The notes under the pieces: generated by a model
Database searches by the model: none
Seen by the model: the letters and a program-made list of their open reading frames with translations, nothing else
Told to the model about the DNA's origin: nothing
NCBI GenBank assembly: GCA_964200185.2
Contig: CAXNAD020000290.1
Coordinates: 1 to 22,333, forward strand
Reading direction: 5' to 3'
From: Choristocarpus tenellus KU-1152
Taxonomy: Eukaryota > Phaeophyceae
Length of the DNA stretch: 22,333 nt
In this document: piece after piece, positions 9,201 to 17,479 of the stretch
Layout of the letters: every line of letters starts with the position of its first letter
How positions within the stretch are numbered: the stretch's first letter is position 1
Position numbers and translations under genes: made by a program

Positions 9201-10401
9201 CCTCAATCTGCAACAGCTCCTCCACTAAGATACTAGTGCGCTGCTTTTCTTGTCCTGGTCTTGGTAACAGTACAGAACCAGCTTGACTCGGTCCCATCAC
9301 CCCTCTTCCTCTCTTTGTATTACTTAGACCAGCTGGGATATCAGTATGGTCAGGTTTGAGGTGGCCAAATGTCTCCAGATGCAATATAGCCCTCCTCAAA
9401 GCCACCACCTCGATCTCGGCCAGTGCAAGTTCTACTCTCAAATTATTAACTCCTTCTTGAAGACATTCGCATTTCCTACAAGCAATCCTTAGTCGAGCTG
9501 AAGTCTCCCTCGTGCTGTGCGCTCCTGTTTCCGCATCATCAGTGCTTGGTTTTGCAGGCAAACTTGCATCTTCAGACACACCATGTTTTTGAGGAACCCC
9601 CCCCACACTCTCGGCTGCCTCTTCCTCTGAGAGATTGTCAAGCCCCCTGTTGAGTGGTGATGGTGGGGTCGAATATCCATGCACACTCTGCTGCAATATA
9701 ATGTCATCATGGTGAGGGAAAATACGATTTGAGGGCGACCCACACCTCTCTGGTGACGGCAAAGAGACTTGTTTCAGTGATGTCAGTGACATCGAGGGGG
9801 AGATCGATACTGAGGAAATAGGCTTCCTACTTTGAGGAGTCCATCCAAGAAGTTCGGCAGTCTCCTTGCAAAAGCAAGGACTTGATTCAAGGTAGTGACA
9901 CTGCTCCTGGAGAGTGATTTTTTCCCGCACATGCCTGGCCCTTTGTTCCACCATGGCAAGATCTCGAGCGCGCACCATCTTCCGAAGCTCATCCACCTGC
10001 CGAAGGATGAAATATTTTCGCGAACACCATTGCGATTTGCTTTTTTACCTGGTCCCAATATAGAGCTCTACGTGCTGCAGTAGGTTTGGTTAGATCTTTT
10101 GTCCCAAACATTTGAATCAGTTGTTTCAGATAAGACGCGATGGAACCTGTGCAAGGAAAGCCTAGAACGAACTGACCTGTTCGAGCAGGGCTGTCTCCAT
10201 GAAAGTGCCATGTCTCGCCGTCAGAACCTTTTCGACTATCTTTGTGCTGCTATTGTGATCTACTAGATTAGTTGAGTCGCCTCCTAGATCGATGTCTTTT
10301 AAGTCTCTCCGATGAATACTGGTCGAGGTTGTGGTCGTGTCTCTTCCTTCATTAATATGAAGGTTGCAGCTGTCAGACGCTGTTGTTGGTAGGTGATCCA
10401 T
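1563..10401 (-). CDS. Six-exon gene for a large coiled-coil protein with C-terminal RPxSA-like motifs (whole-gene model)
   Basis: Six minus-strand exons join in consistent phase: 10401-10177, 9996-9094, 8696-7253, 6779-6454, 3769-3543 and 3270-1563 (TAA at 1565-1563). The predicted product is about 1,610 residues. Coiled-coil-like segments lie near residues 50-115, 220-360, 380-420, 815-900 and 960-1020, separated by polar low-complexity linkers. The C-terminal third is basic and carries repeated RP[x][ST]A-type motifs. A heptad pattern runs across the first junction (LLEQ|VDEL), and coiled-coil character continues across the fourth (MEQQ|VYTLL), which supports those joins. I do not recognise the family. 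A structural or cytoskeletal role is inferred from composition only. Weak points are the exon 3 donor, the exon 6 acceptor and a possible alternative second exon. Introns are about 180, 397, 473, 2684 and 272 nt. Confidence 0.6.
3543..3769 (-). CDS. Exon 5 of the coiled-coil gene
   Basis: Acceptor tggtttcgacag is followed in phase 0 by VYTLLGKVDITLKSRQEKVA and then a long charged helix (AYRRDVEDGAKEARALIAAV), which carries on the coiled coil that ends exon 4 (MEQQ). The second half is Gln/Arg/Ser-rich (QHKQCQHRQDTPRTTR). The exon ends in phase 2 at CCAAGG|GTGAGC, a good donor core; reading through gives TGA at once. There are 75 codons plus two bases. Confidence 0.7.
4502..5019. mobile_element. 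MITE-like element, family 1 (copy 1), interrupted by a family 2 element
   Basis: The left end (GAGCCAAATCAATCAAGAGA, then CAGG) and the reverse complement of the right end (GTCAAATCAGCTGAGAGGTA, then GGCAGG) form imperfect terminal inverted repeats. The interior matches a copy at 10812-11058 (same orientation) and an inverted, uninterrupted copy at 17078-17335. Shared landmarks include CTGTACAATACAC and AACCCTGCCTACCTCTCA. About 270 bp of family 2 sequence sits in the middle. No transposase is seen, so the element would be non-autonomous. Confidence 0.65.
4676..4948. mobile_element. MITE-like element, family 2 (copy 1), nested in family 1
   Basis: The ends carry inverted repeats (TTTAAGAGGGTAGG on the left; right end reverse complement CACTTAAGAGGGTAGG). 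The body matches the copies at 11618-11879 (inverted) and 15571-15824 (same orientation). Shared blocks are CCCTGTTTGTCCGTTTG, CTTGACTTCCC, a central hairpin of the CTACTC...GAGTAG type (near 4779-4801), ACTTCCTAACAAACA and GCAACATTGGATTT. It interrupts a family 1 element just after its GCAATT. Confidence 0.65.
5008..5101. repeat. Inverted repeat GCTGATTTGAC / GTCAAATCAGC
   Basis: An 11-bp perfect inverted repeat separated by about 70 bp. The left arm overlaps the right terminus of the family 1 element, and the right arm repeats that terminus in the opposite sense. This suggests a solo end or a remnant of a second element. Confidence 0.45.
6454..6779 (-). CDS. Exon 4 of the coiled-coil gene
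   Basis: The acceptor is a tandem cttcagcag (a NAGNAG site; AG at 6784-6783 or 6781-6780). Both choices keep the frame and differ by one codon. The peptide begins GASSTEAIALVEDSDRLLST and goes on with LEKTVLNFFRRR, then a Gly/Thr/Asp-rich stretch, ending DDESLMEQQ. The donor CAG|GTGCGT (GT at 6453-6452) is strong and phase 0. There are 108 full codons. The frame continues only a few residues past the donor before a stop, which fits an exon end. Confidence 0.65.
7253..8696 (-). CDS. Exon 3 of the coiled-coil gene
   Basis: About 481 codons are open in one frame. The exon opens after aaaaag| (a weak, purine-rich acceptor; an AG three bases further in would drop one Glu) with ESVADSLVSAVEHHAHHLQK and a long amphipathic helix (ILQAEAESDLRSARHKLEAL). 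A roughly 340-residue low-complexity region follows, rich in Ser, Gly, Glu and scattered Cys. It ends in a coiled coil, LLSEVDKLRSEKAELEDTLA, then LVEYKYMRVRIVEEL. The frame hits TGA at 7238-7236. I place the donor at CTGG|GTGCTC (GT at 7252-7251) because it is the only phase-1 donor before the stop that matches the next exon. That donor is weak, so the 3' boundary is uncertain. Confidence 0.7.
9094..9996 (-). CDS. Exon 2 of the coiled-coil gene
   Basis: This is 301 codons open in one frame, preceded by the acceptor ccttcggcag and closed by the donor CAGGAG|GTGAAT, both phase 0. The N-terminal part (VDELRKMVRARD...HVREKITLQEQ) is a charged coiled coil. A Ser/Pro-rich linker follows, then a second helical stretch (CLQEGVNNLRVELALAEIE, then VVALRRAILHLE), and a third near the end (TSILVEELLQIEDLANLMAE). 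Reading on past the donor reaches a stop at 9042-9040. No recognised enzymatic motif is present. Confidence 0.75.
10177..10401 (-). CDS. Exon 1 of the coiled-coil gene
   Basis: The ATG at 10401-10399 is the first Met after an in-frame TGA a few codons upstream, so it is a reasonable start. Residues 1-50 are polar (Thr/Ser/Asp-rich). From about residue 53 the segment KIVEKVL...METALLEQ becomes helical. The exon ends in phase 0 at a good donor, GAACAG|GTCAGT, giving 75 codons. Joining to the exon at 9996 yields ALLEQVDELRKMV, with hydrophobics at Leu, Val, Leu, Val in heptad spacing. A different frame through 10249-10049 is also open and is described in the findings. Confidence 0.5.
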
Positions 10402-10811
10402 TTCTAGTCACTTGGATAATAAAGAAAGATGCAGGCTCCTGCTGCTGCATGCTCGTTGCGCCTGGTGTCTGGAATAAGGTTGCCTTATCGTTCAGTACTG
10501 AAGCAATGTATGTGTCAGAGGAGCAAGGCTATTAATGAGAATAGGAGAACATCGAAACATTCAGTTTCGTTGTCGTTTCTCCATCAACTATAATAATACG
10601 ATTCTTCAAAATATTCTTTACGTACGTATCGTGCTTTACTCATACAATACATAATCACAACACACCTCCTTGAAGAACCGATTATCCTTAGTCAAGGTTG
10701 TTTTGTCCAGGAGGTGCTTTTTGTTTGTATGATCATTATGGACAATATTATTGCTCCAACGAAGTGGGAGAATATGTGACGCATCATCGTAAGAATGCTG
10801 GTAAGAAATGT
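10402..10811. other. 5' flank of the coiled-coil gene, no gene seen
   Basis: This would contain the promoter and 5' UTR of the minus-strand gene that starts at 10401. I see no clear TATA box or other assignable site. A small hairpin, CGAAAC-ATTCA-GTTTCG, lies near 10553-10569. An upstream coding exon cannot be excluded if the alternative frame at 10049-10249 is the one used. Confidence 0.35.
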
Positions 10812-11058
10812 ACAGGTGGTAGGCAAGTTTTGGTCATACAACATTTTAAGCCATTTTTCTTCTCCTGTACAATACACCCTTTTCATTTCTCTGTATGAAC
10901 AACAGTGTCCGCAAATTGATATTACCCCTTTCCACACACAAAATGATACCACAATCCAGTGAAGGTATTATTCGCAATTACACAAAAAGGCGTGTTTTGC
11001 CCATTTCCTAGGATCCTTTTTAAATGTATCCTTGCTTTACCTCACAAATACTTTGACT
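10812..11058. mobile_element. MITE-like element, family 1 (copy 2)
   Basis: It matches copy 1 from GTAGGCAAGTTTTGG through CTGTACAATACAC, GCAAATTGATATT, the CGCAATT block and TAGGATCC, to CTTGCTTTACCTC at the right end. It is uninterrupted but has diverged more than the 17.1-kb copy. The ends are less clear than in the other copies, so the limits are approximate. Confidence 0.5.
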
Positions 11059-11404
11059 CAAATGAGCATTTCCACAAATAGGTAGTAGATAGACTGGCAG
11101 GCATGTCGATGATCCCTGCCTGCAGTGGTGGGATTAGGTTCGTGTGAATTCCCGTATGTTATTCTCATTTTTTTCAAGTCGACCATGTATGTGGTTACAC
11201 ACTCTGCTCCAACAACAGGCAACATTATCTCACCATGGTACTCGGAACAACACCTCTTTACAAAAGATCATGCTCGTGTTTTCTTTAGTACAATAGTGGT
11301 AGTAGGAGCAACATACTATTAATATATTTTATTCCACTATAGTAGTGGTACTAGTAATACCACATACCTCTTCTCTCCAACCACTACTTGTTTCATTGAA
11401 ACAT

Positions 11405-11525
11405 AGGTATGTATGTATGTATGTATGTATGTATGTATGTATGTATGTATGTATGTATGTAGGTAGGTAGGTAGGTAGGTAGGTAGGCAGGTAGGTAGGT
11501 AGGTAGGTAGGTAGGTATGTGTATG
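11405..11525. repeat. Compound tetranucleotide microsatellite (GTAT)n(GTAG)n
   Basis: About fourteen GTAT units are followed directly by about thirteen GTAG units (one GCAG variant), then GTATGTGTATG. The clean switch from T to G at the same unit position suggests the second block arose from the first by a point change and slippage. It lies roughly 90 bp from the family 2 element copy. Confidence 0.95.
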
Positions 11526-11617
11526 TTTATTGAAGGGGTGCCTATCAAATTGACATGCGCATCATGTATGCCAGAATCCTTGACATTCTCCTCTCTCTAT
11601 CCGTTGGGCGTCGGTGT

Positions 11618-11879
11618 GAGTCAAAATATCTTAGAGGGTACGGTCGCGTCCGCTTGAGGGCCAAAATCCAATGTTGCGATTTTGATGAAATTATGGCTAT
11701 CATGTTTCTAAGGAAGTGTCAACTTTCTTGTTCCAGACACACCTTAACATTACATATATTTTATCTACTACTCTGAAACTTTTTGGAGTAGGTAAAATGT
11801 CATTAAAAAAACCCGTGGGAAGCCAAGCCCCAAACGGACTAAAAGGGTAAAACTCGTGCCCTCTAAGATACTTTCACTC
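11618..11879. mobile_element. MITE-like element, family 2 (copy 2, inverted)
   Basis: This has the best terminal inverted repeats of the family. Positions 11618-11638 and the reverse complement of 11859-11879 match at 19 of 21 positions (core TATCTTAGAGGG). The interior is the reverse complement of the copies at 4676-4948 and 15571-15824, including AATCCAATGTTGC and the central TACTCTGAAACTTTTTGGAG hairpin. Its length is about 262 bp. No coding capacity is evident. Confidence 0.75.
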
Positions 11880-12378
11880 AGTATTCCCTTGCTTCCTCTT
11901 GTTCCTCTCAGTAACTGGTGAAGGGAAAGTGGAAGGATCACTACCAGCATACTTCACCTCGTGCACACTAATGATAAATATTCCAACCAACAGACATTGT
12001 TCCGCAATAAACTGTGCAAATCATGGAGCACCTCCTTACTGCAATCAAAATATATTATGTAAGTGGTTTTACCCTCGTGCTAGAACCTTTACCACCATAC
12101 TGCACAACATCTTTATTTCAACATGCCCAGGAGCTTACCTTAATGGGATATGTAGCTCCAATCCTCAAGCCTGTGGGTTGATGATTGTGAGGGAAGGAGA
12201 AGGCGCCCAAATGGACGAATGCTGGGAGCCAAACTATATCAGATCAGGCTGTGGTTTTGACAAACGAATTGTTCATTCCCTGTTATATGTGCAACTGAGC
12301 TCGTCATACAATGGTGGGTTAGAGTTCCACCATTTTAATCCTAAAGTCAGTAGTATTCATACATTATACGTCATCTGA
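11851..12378 (+). CDS. Unrecognised Cys-rich open frame, possible exon
   Basis: The frame is open for 175 codons after a TAA at 11848-11850 and stops at 12376-12378, unusually long for this AT-leaning DNA. It has no Met near its 5' end. A strong acceptor-like tract (ttgcttcctcttgttcctctcag, AG at 11910-11911) suggests an exon starting about 11912. Ten cysteines fall between roughly 11961 and 12256, partly in close pairs (CSAINC, CNQNILC, CPGAYLNGIC). That hints at a secreted or disulfide-bonded module. No family is recognised, and no partner exon was found. The open frame includes the right end of the family 2 element, so the start of any real exon must lie after about 11880. A chance ORF remains quite possible. 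Confidence 0.3.
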   Translation, partial: NSCPLRYFHSVFPCFLLFLSVTGEGKVEGSLPAYFTSCTLMINIPTNRHCSAINCANHGAPPYCNQNILCKWFYPRARTFTTILHNIFISTCPGAYLNGICSSNPQACGLMIVREGEGAQMDECWEPNYIRSGCGFDKRIVHSLLYVQLSSSYNGGLEFHHFNPKVSSIHTLYVI

Positions 12379-13101
12379 ATAAAGTCGAGATATTCTAAAG
12401 ATACAGTTTTTTTATGGAACTATAGCGAATTGAATCTTCCCTCCTAGGACCGTCTGAGTGCTTACTCACTTCTCACGCTGGTTAGGACGCGGGTATCGAC
12501 ATGCTTGCTAATCCCCCGTCACATCTCCTTACCTCATTGAGTAACTACATCTTGCACATTTGGGGAGATAGACTATATATCCAACACTGGAGTGCAGTCA
12601 GAAAAATAAGCAATTCAAAAAAAAAAAAAACTGACACTGCACCCATCTTTGCATACTATTGCAAGTAGTGTAGAGGACGGTATGTAGAGTATTTTAGCGG
12701 AAGCACTCCAATGTAGGGATGTTGCCCAGCTTGTGGTGAAGTGGGTCTAAATATTGGTCCACAAGAGATAACATGTGAATATGACAAACCCCAGTACATG
12801 ATCAACACATTGTACTATTTTTAGACTATTATACACAATATATGTAACGTCACAGCTTTTTCACATGACGAGTAGATGAGAATATTTGTGCAATAAGTTT
12901 GATATTCCATATTCACGTTGAGCGTCCTTATTGTGTCTAGGGAAATTAGAAACAGTGAAGCTGGAGGCATGACGCTGCAATTTTCTCACAGTAGAGTTTA
13001 CAGCCCCCCCCTATAATTTACTGTTCCTAGCTCGCAGCATATTAAAGTTTAGTAAGTTTCGTAAAACTCAATCAACATTCGTTTTCCCCTCCGTTACTCA
13101 C
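12379..13101. other. No gene seen
   Basis: AT-rich sequence with a poly-A run near 12619-12631 and a C-run near 13004-13011. A good minus-strand acceptor-like tract, gtttctaatttccctag, ends near 12937, but the frames after it do not match the phase of the candidate exon at 13102-13302. Confidence 0.4.
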
Positions 13102-13302
13102 CTTCAAGATTTCGAAAATATATAATCCGAACTTCCCTCTCAAAAACGCCACATCCATCACATAAAGAGAGACCTGGAAGTGGTGGCACATCAACCCCTC
13201 AAATCGTTTTTTAGGTTCACAGAGAGAGTGTGCCATCCCACATATTTTGCCTTCCACGTACCAGAACGCAGTCACAGACTCAACGGCAATCCCTCTAGGA
13301 TA
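13102..13302 (-). CDS. Isolated candidate exon, unrecognised
   Basis: 67 codons are open after an in-frame TAG (13305-13303) and end in phase 0 at a perfect donor, ATCTTGAAG|GTGAGT (GT at 13101-13100). The peptide is gene-like, with segments ESVTAFWYVEGKICGMAHSL and HHFQVSLYVMDVAFLRGKFG. The 5' boundary is not resolved; candidate acceptor AGs are at ccatag, cctagag and ccgttgag. No downstream exon in matching phase was found within 1 kb. If real, it belongs to a minus-strand gene whose other exons I could not find between 10.4 and 18.8 kb. Confidence 0.3.
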
Positions 13303-13519
13303 CTATGGTTCTTAGAAGTACCAACCTCGCCAAAACAATATTTCCTTGTCATACCCTTTTCCCTTCCTTGTAGACGTGATAAATTGGGAGGATGTGATGG
13401 TTGGGTGGGAAAAAACTGGTTAGTCTTTTCTAGTCTTCCCCCACTCTCTCTCAACCTCTTCTCGGTATCTTTCTGCACTCTCCAGTTACAGGGCATACCT
13501 ACTGTCAGTTGACTCAAGG

Positions 13520-15040
13520 CATGATCTCATGTGGCACCAAAGTTGCATGATTATTAGCGACTATTTTTGTATATCTTAGCACCTTTCTCACCATCATCAT
13601 AACACTAGTCATCCACCTTTTCTCTGTTGTTCATGCTGATTCCATATAATCCTTTTCTTTGAGTGGGAAGGGGTTCACTCACTCCACGAAATATGGAGAA
13701 ATTATAGTCGTTCCGTTCTTCATTGGGAAAAAACTGTAGTATCACGCTACACAACATGAAGAAAAGTTAACGTCAAAGAGTCAGGAACTAGAATGTTTGT
13801 CCAACCCAGTTTAATATTCTGTATATGATGTACCTGGAGAAACCTGCAAAAAACGTACCAGTATGTGTTTCAAACACCCAAATCTCAGTGTTTCATATGA
13901 CTTCAAATAATGCACTTTTTGATCAGTAGTTTGGGTGTTAGCAATTTGACTTCAGCAAAAATTCAAGTATCAGAGCATATCATGCTGTGACTAAAGGTTG
14001 TGATTAGGCGGCAAGGGAGCTACTTGATCATCAACTAGCATTTTAGAGACAGAAAAATTATAAAGTGCAAGCCTCTAATAGGCCATTCTGAGAATAATTG
14101 GTTTATGATATCTCGCGTGCCATTTAATGCCAAAATCGAGCATGAAACTATAAATTTCAGTATTGTGTGGCACTCTACCAACCTTGAACACCTTTTTGCG
14201 CTGTAGTATTTCTCTAAATATAATGAACAAAACATGCACATGTACGTTTTGTACTTGAGTGTTACCATGCATGACACAACTCATGATAACATTTTTTCAT
14301 TTTCACTGTTACAGGTATAGCATAACATTGAGTGTCGTGTTGTACAACTGTACAGCAGTTGAGTAATAATTCTTGGTACAGGTACTGAGATTGTTGTACA
14401 CCTTGCACAACATCCAACTTTTATCACTACACACAAAATGTTAAGTAACAAGCTGTGTTCATATTTCACTTAATGCTATGGACACCCTACAGTCTGTATG
14501 TTATGCATGATGTGGACTTGAATACTACAAGACATAACACATGCTACGTATGTTTTTGCCTCAACAGTTAAGGGCGTATCATAGCATTGAATGTTACACC
14601 TTGTCAAAAGCGTTCATAGTTTATACTAGGGATTATGTAGAGGTTCATAAACTACTATTAATGATCGACAAAAGGCGGTTTTCATAGCAGTTCACTTATT
14701 TTTCTGGGTGTCACTCCTCGTCATGCATTTAGTTGCAGCACATTCAAGCAAGTTCTGTTCTCGTTGAGGACACTGAAGTGGTGAAGGCTGACAAAGGCTA
14801 GTCAATGATTCCCGCACCCAGGTTTCATGAGAGACGCAGGCATACATGGCATCTTCAACAGAACATAATATGGACTAGCAGTGAGTTTGACAAAATTGCA
14901 CAGTGTGCAATGACCTAACAATGATAATGTGTCTTTTCAGTGGATTTCACACCCACGACATCGTAGCACTTGCATGACATGGCTACTCATTTAGTACTGT
15001 ACATGGCAGAGTATTTTCCGTACGAAGGATAATTAATATA
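13520..15040. other. No gene seen
   Basis: Only short ORFs. Two related stretches, about 14300-14345 and 14560-14606 (GTATAGCATAACATTGAGTG versus CGTATCATAGCATTGAATG), look like old direct repeats. The region around 14336-14415 is rich in short palindromic GTTGTACAAC-like words. Confidence 0.35.
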
Positions 15041-15041
15041 T

Positions 15042-15206
15042 AGCAAATAGTCCCAAGCATTTTCAGGATAATGGATAATATCAAGCAAATGGCACTAGAT
15101 ATTGTCCTAGATAACACTACAGAGGAAATGATCCAAAGCGTCATGCAAGACAATGAGCATTATAGAGCAAATGGCCCAGATAGTTGACTGGATAACGGGC
15201 GATATG
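15042..15206. repeat. Degenerate ~42-bp tandem repeat (four units)
   Basis: Units start at about 15042, 15084, 15123 and 15166 with AGCAAAT or a variant and share a scaffold of the form AGCAAATGGCCCTAG...GGATAA. Spacing is 39-43 bp. Related units occur at 17635-17830. Confidence 0.55.
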
Positions 15207-15249
15207 AATGGGTGTTGTAGGGGGGAGGCTTTCTTTTTTGCACTGTATG

Positions 15250-15400
15250 CACTACTGTTTCTTCTTTCTCTGTTTGAAAACCTCTGACCACTGGTTCGAG
15301 AGTATCAAACCAGGCATATGTGAAAGGATAAAACATAGCAACTGGCCTTGCATATTGTTCTGGACCATGGATGCATGCTACAGGGCAAGTGTACTCGAGG
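15250..15400. repeat. Dispersed repeat, paired with 17480-17615
   Basis: It matches 17480-17615 in the same orientation, with shared words TTCTTCTTTCTCTG, GTGAAAGGA, AAAAC, TTGTTCTGGAC, GATGCA and GTGCTC/GTACTC. In both places it lies next to an array of ~42-bp units, which points to an old duplicated or transposed block rather than coincidence. Confidence 0.5.
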
Positions 15401-15570
15401 GTATGTGGACAAGATAGGTTACAAAATATATAAAAAAGGAAATTTCGACGTTGACCTTTGTTCTTGGCATCATTTTTATTTCTCTGGTTTCTTTTTTTTA
15501 TCTCCTGATGTTATGTGTATGTTTTATCCTTTCGTGAATCTCTCTCTCCCTGCGTTGACTTTCCGACCAG

Positions 15571-15824
15571 AGTGCGAGTATCTTGAGGGTAGAAGGTTTG
15601 CCCTGTTTGTCCGTTTGTGACTTGACTTCCCATGGGTTTCTTATGACACTTTACCTACTCCAAAATGTTTCATAGTAGGTAAAATGTGTACGTTATGTCA
15701 AGGTGTGTCTGGAACAAGGATATTGAGACTTCCTAACAAACAAGATAGCCAAAGTTACATCAAAATTGCAACATTGGATTTGGCCCCCAAACGGACACGG
15801 CTCTACCCTCTGAGATACTTTGAC
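15571..15824. mobile_element. MITE-like element, family 2 (copy 3)
   Basis: The left end (AGTATCTTGAGGGTAGA) and the right-end reverse complement (AAAGTATCTCAGAGGGTAGA) are imperfect inverted repeats. The body agrees with copy 1 through TTTGCCCTGTTTGTCCGTTT, CTTGACTTCCC and GGGTTT, a central CTACTCC...TAGTAG hairpin, ACTTCCTAACAAACA and GCAACATTGGATTT. About 254 bp, no ORF of note. Confidence 0.75.
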
Positions 15825-16152
15825 TGCCAAATATCTCCTGAGATTGAACTGTGAAAGCGTGATGGTAATAACGAACAGAGCATTCAAGTTGGTTTTTTCC
15901 CATTTACAAGAAGAATAATCACATGACTACACTATTTTACATCCACTGACACCGTGGATTTTGTCGGCGGGAGGCAAAGACATCACACTATGAACACAAG
16001 AGATTCTGTCTCTATTCAAATATGGCACTGCTCCACTCAACACAGCATCTTATGAGAGGTTGGGGGGCACGATCACTTCTTATGATCAAATATGCAATTG
16101 ATTGGTAGGTCTTCTGCCTTACGGTACTGCCTTGTAGCGTCCCATGAACCAC

Positions 16153-16697
16153 TTATCTCATACCACTAGCCTGCGAAACTTCCTGGGCTAGGTTTGCTGT
16201 GCCCGCTGCTGCTGTAAGGGGCTTTTTCTGTAGCATATTGTCCCTTGGTACTTCAGAGGCAGTCTTTACGTGCCACTCCCTTTGCTATCTCCAGTGCTTT
16301 GCTTCTGCATCTCTACTGCCTGTGGCATCAACATCTTCTGCTCTGATCTTTTGGTTGTCACCTACCTGGATGCACCACATCTTCACTTCGTGTCTCAAGG
16401 GCAATCATCCTTGCTTGCCCTATATCATATGTTTAGAAAGTTCTATGTTTGGATAGGGTAGTCGCTTACAACATCTCCTTCATGTGCATATTACATTAAC
16501 TCCTACCCCATCTGAAACACCCTAGTGCAAGCCAGTTCTTTTCCCTTCTAGTTCCAAGTCATCCCTCCACTCAGCATCAATCTGGCTCATACACACCCAC
16601 ACATGCAGAGCAACTACATGCCTAGGCCACACATCCTCACCATTGCAAAGTTCCTTTGATGACAATAAAAAGTGCAGCTGCCCAATCTGACCCAACC
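16153..16697 (-). pseudogene. Possible decayed coding sequence (one frame with several stops)
   Basis: After an acceptor-like tract (cttttttcatgggcaactggcag, AG at 16699-16698) the minus strand is open in one frame to a TAG at 16524-16522, with gene-like segments such as LLSSKELCNGEDVWPRHVVA and SQIDAEWRDDLELEGKR. Beyond that stop the same frame still reads as polar, helix-like protein (QVGDNQKIRAEDVDATGSRD; LTAAAGTANLAQEVSQASG) but is broken by TAG and TGA codons. All of these could have come from CAG or CGA by C-to-T change. Another frame just upstream, near 16785, reads MIDAWRAIEQSYAIARL. This could be a decayed gene, a short real terminal exon (16522-16697), or chance. Confidence 0.22.
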
Positions 16698-17077
16698 CTG
16701 CCAGTTGCCCATGAAAAAAGAAGAGCAACGAAGCCTTGCGATTGCATATGATTGCTCAATAGCCCTCCAAGCATCAATCATCCCTCCTGAGTGCTACCGA
16801 TTTCTCACGAAAAGCAGAGAAAAAAATCAGCGGCAGGCACCAGACCATTATGTTGTCTGTGGTAATGCTGCCGAAACCTCCAATTTATGGTTGAAATCGT
16901 TGACCCGATGACCTTTTGGCTATGTACTGTACGCTGGATATCTTAGACTACAGTATGTGTAGGGACAGATCAGAGATGTAGACCAATATGGCCAAATGTT
17001 TATTCTATATTGTATGATTGAAGGAATTGAAGGAAAGGAAGATAACTTGTTGAAGTGACGGCTCTTAGTTTATCTGT

Positions 17078-17335
17078 GTCAAAGTGAGAGGTAGGCAGGG
17101 TTGCATTTTAAGGACATTCCAAGCAATGGCAAAAAGATACCAATCGGTGCAATTGCAGAAAGAGCCTTCGCAGAATTGCTGTGTCACTTTGAGTGTGTCA
17201 AGGGGTAACATAATTCTTGCATACACTATTGTGCAGATACTAAAGCAATGAAATACTGTGCGGCACAGGGTAGGAAGGATGTGGGTTGGAATGTAAAAGG
17301 GTCCAAACCTGCCGACCTCTCAATTGGCTTGGCTC
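17078..17335. mobile_element. MITE-like element, family 1 (copy 3, inverted, uninterrupted)
   Basis: The left end GTGAGAGGTAGGCAGGGTTG and the reverse complement of the right end (CAATTGAGAGGTCGGCAGG) form the terminal inverted repeat. The interior is the reverse complement of copy 1 at 4502-5019 minus its family 2 insert. Shared landmarks are AATTGCAGAAAGAG, TACACTATTGT and ACAGGGTA. At about 258 bp it gives the size of the empty element. Confidence 0.7.
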
Positions 17336-17479
17336 TCTATTAACAACTAACTTCTTGGAGTTTTTTTTTAAAGTGTACATCACCTGTCCATCTCATTTCC
17401 ACACCTCACGTACAAAAAATGCTTACGATTACTTCCATGCCTCCTACAGTATACTATAGTATACATCTACAGTGATTTT

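Noticed and set aside
10138-10176. 30-nt intron gtcagt...ttgcacag downstream of exon 1
   Set aside because: It would be far shorter than the other introns here and would put the exon 1 frame out of phase with the following open frame.
11405-11525. Telomere-like array
   Set aside because: GTAT/GTAG units are not a known telomeric repeat type, and the array is internal and bounded by unique sequence.
13272-13517. 81-codon minus-strand ORF overlapping the orphan exon
   Set aside because: It overlaps the orphan exon in another frame, has no good donor, and cannot be joined to it with a realistic intron.
14035-14284. Two overlapping minus-strand ORFs of 69-80 codons
   Set aside because: No donor or acceptor supports them, and ORFs of this length are expected by chance in AT-leaning DNA.
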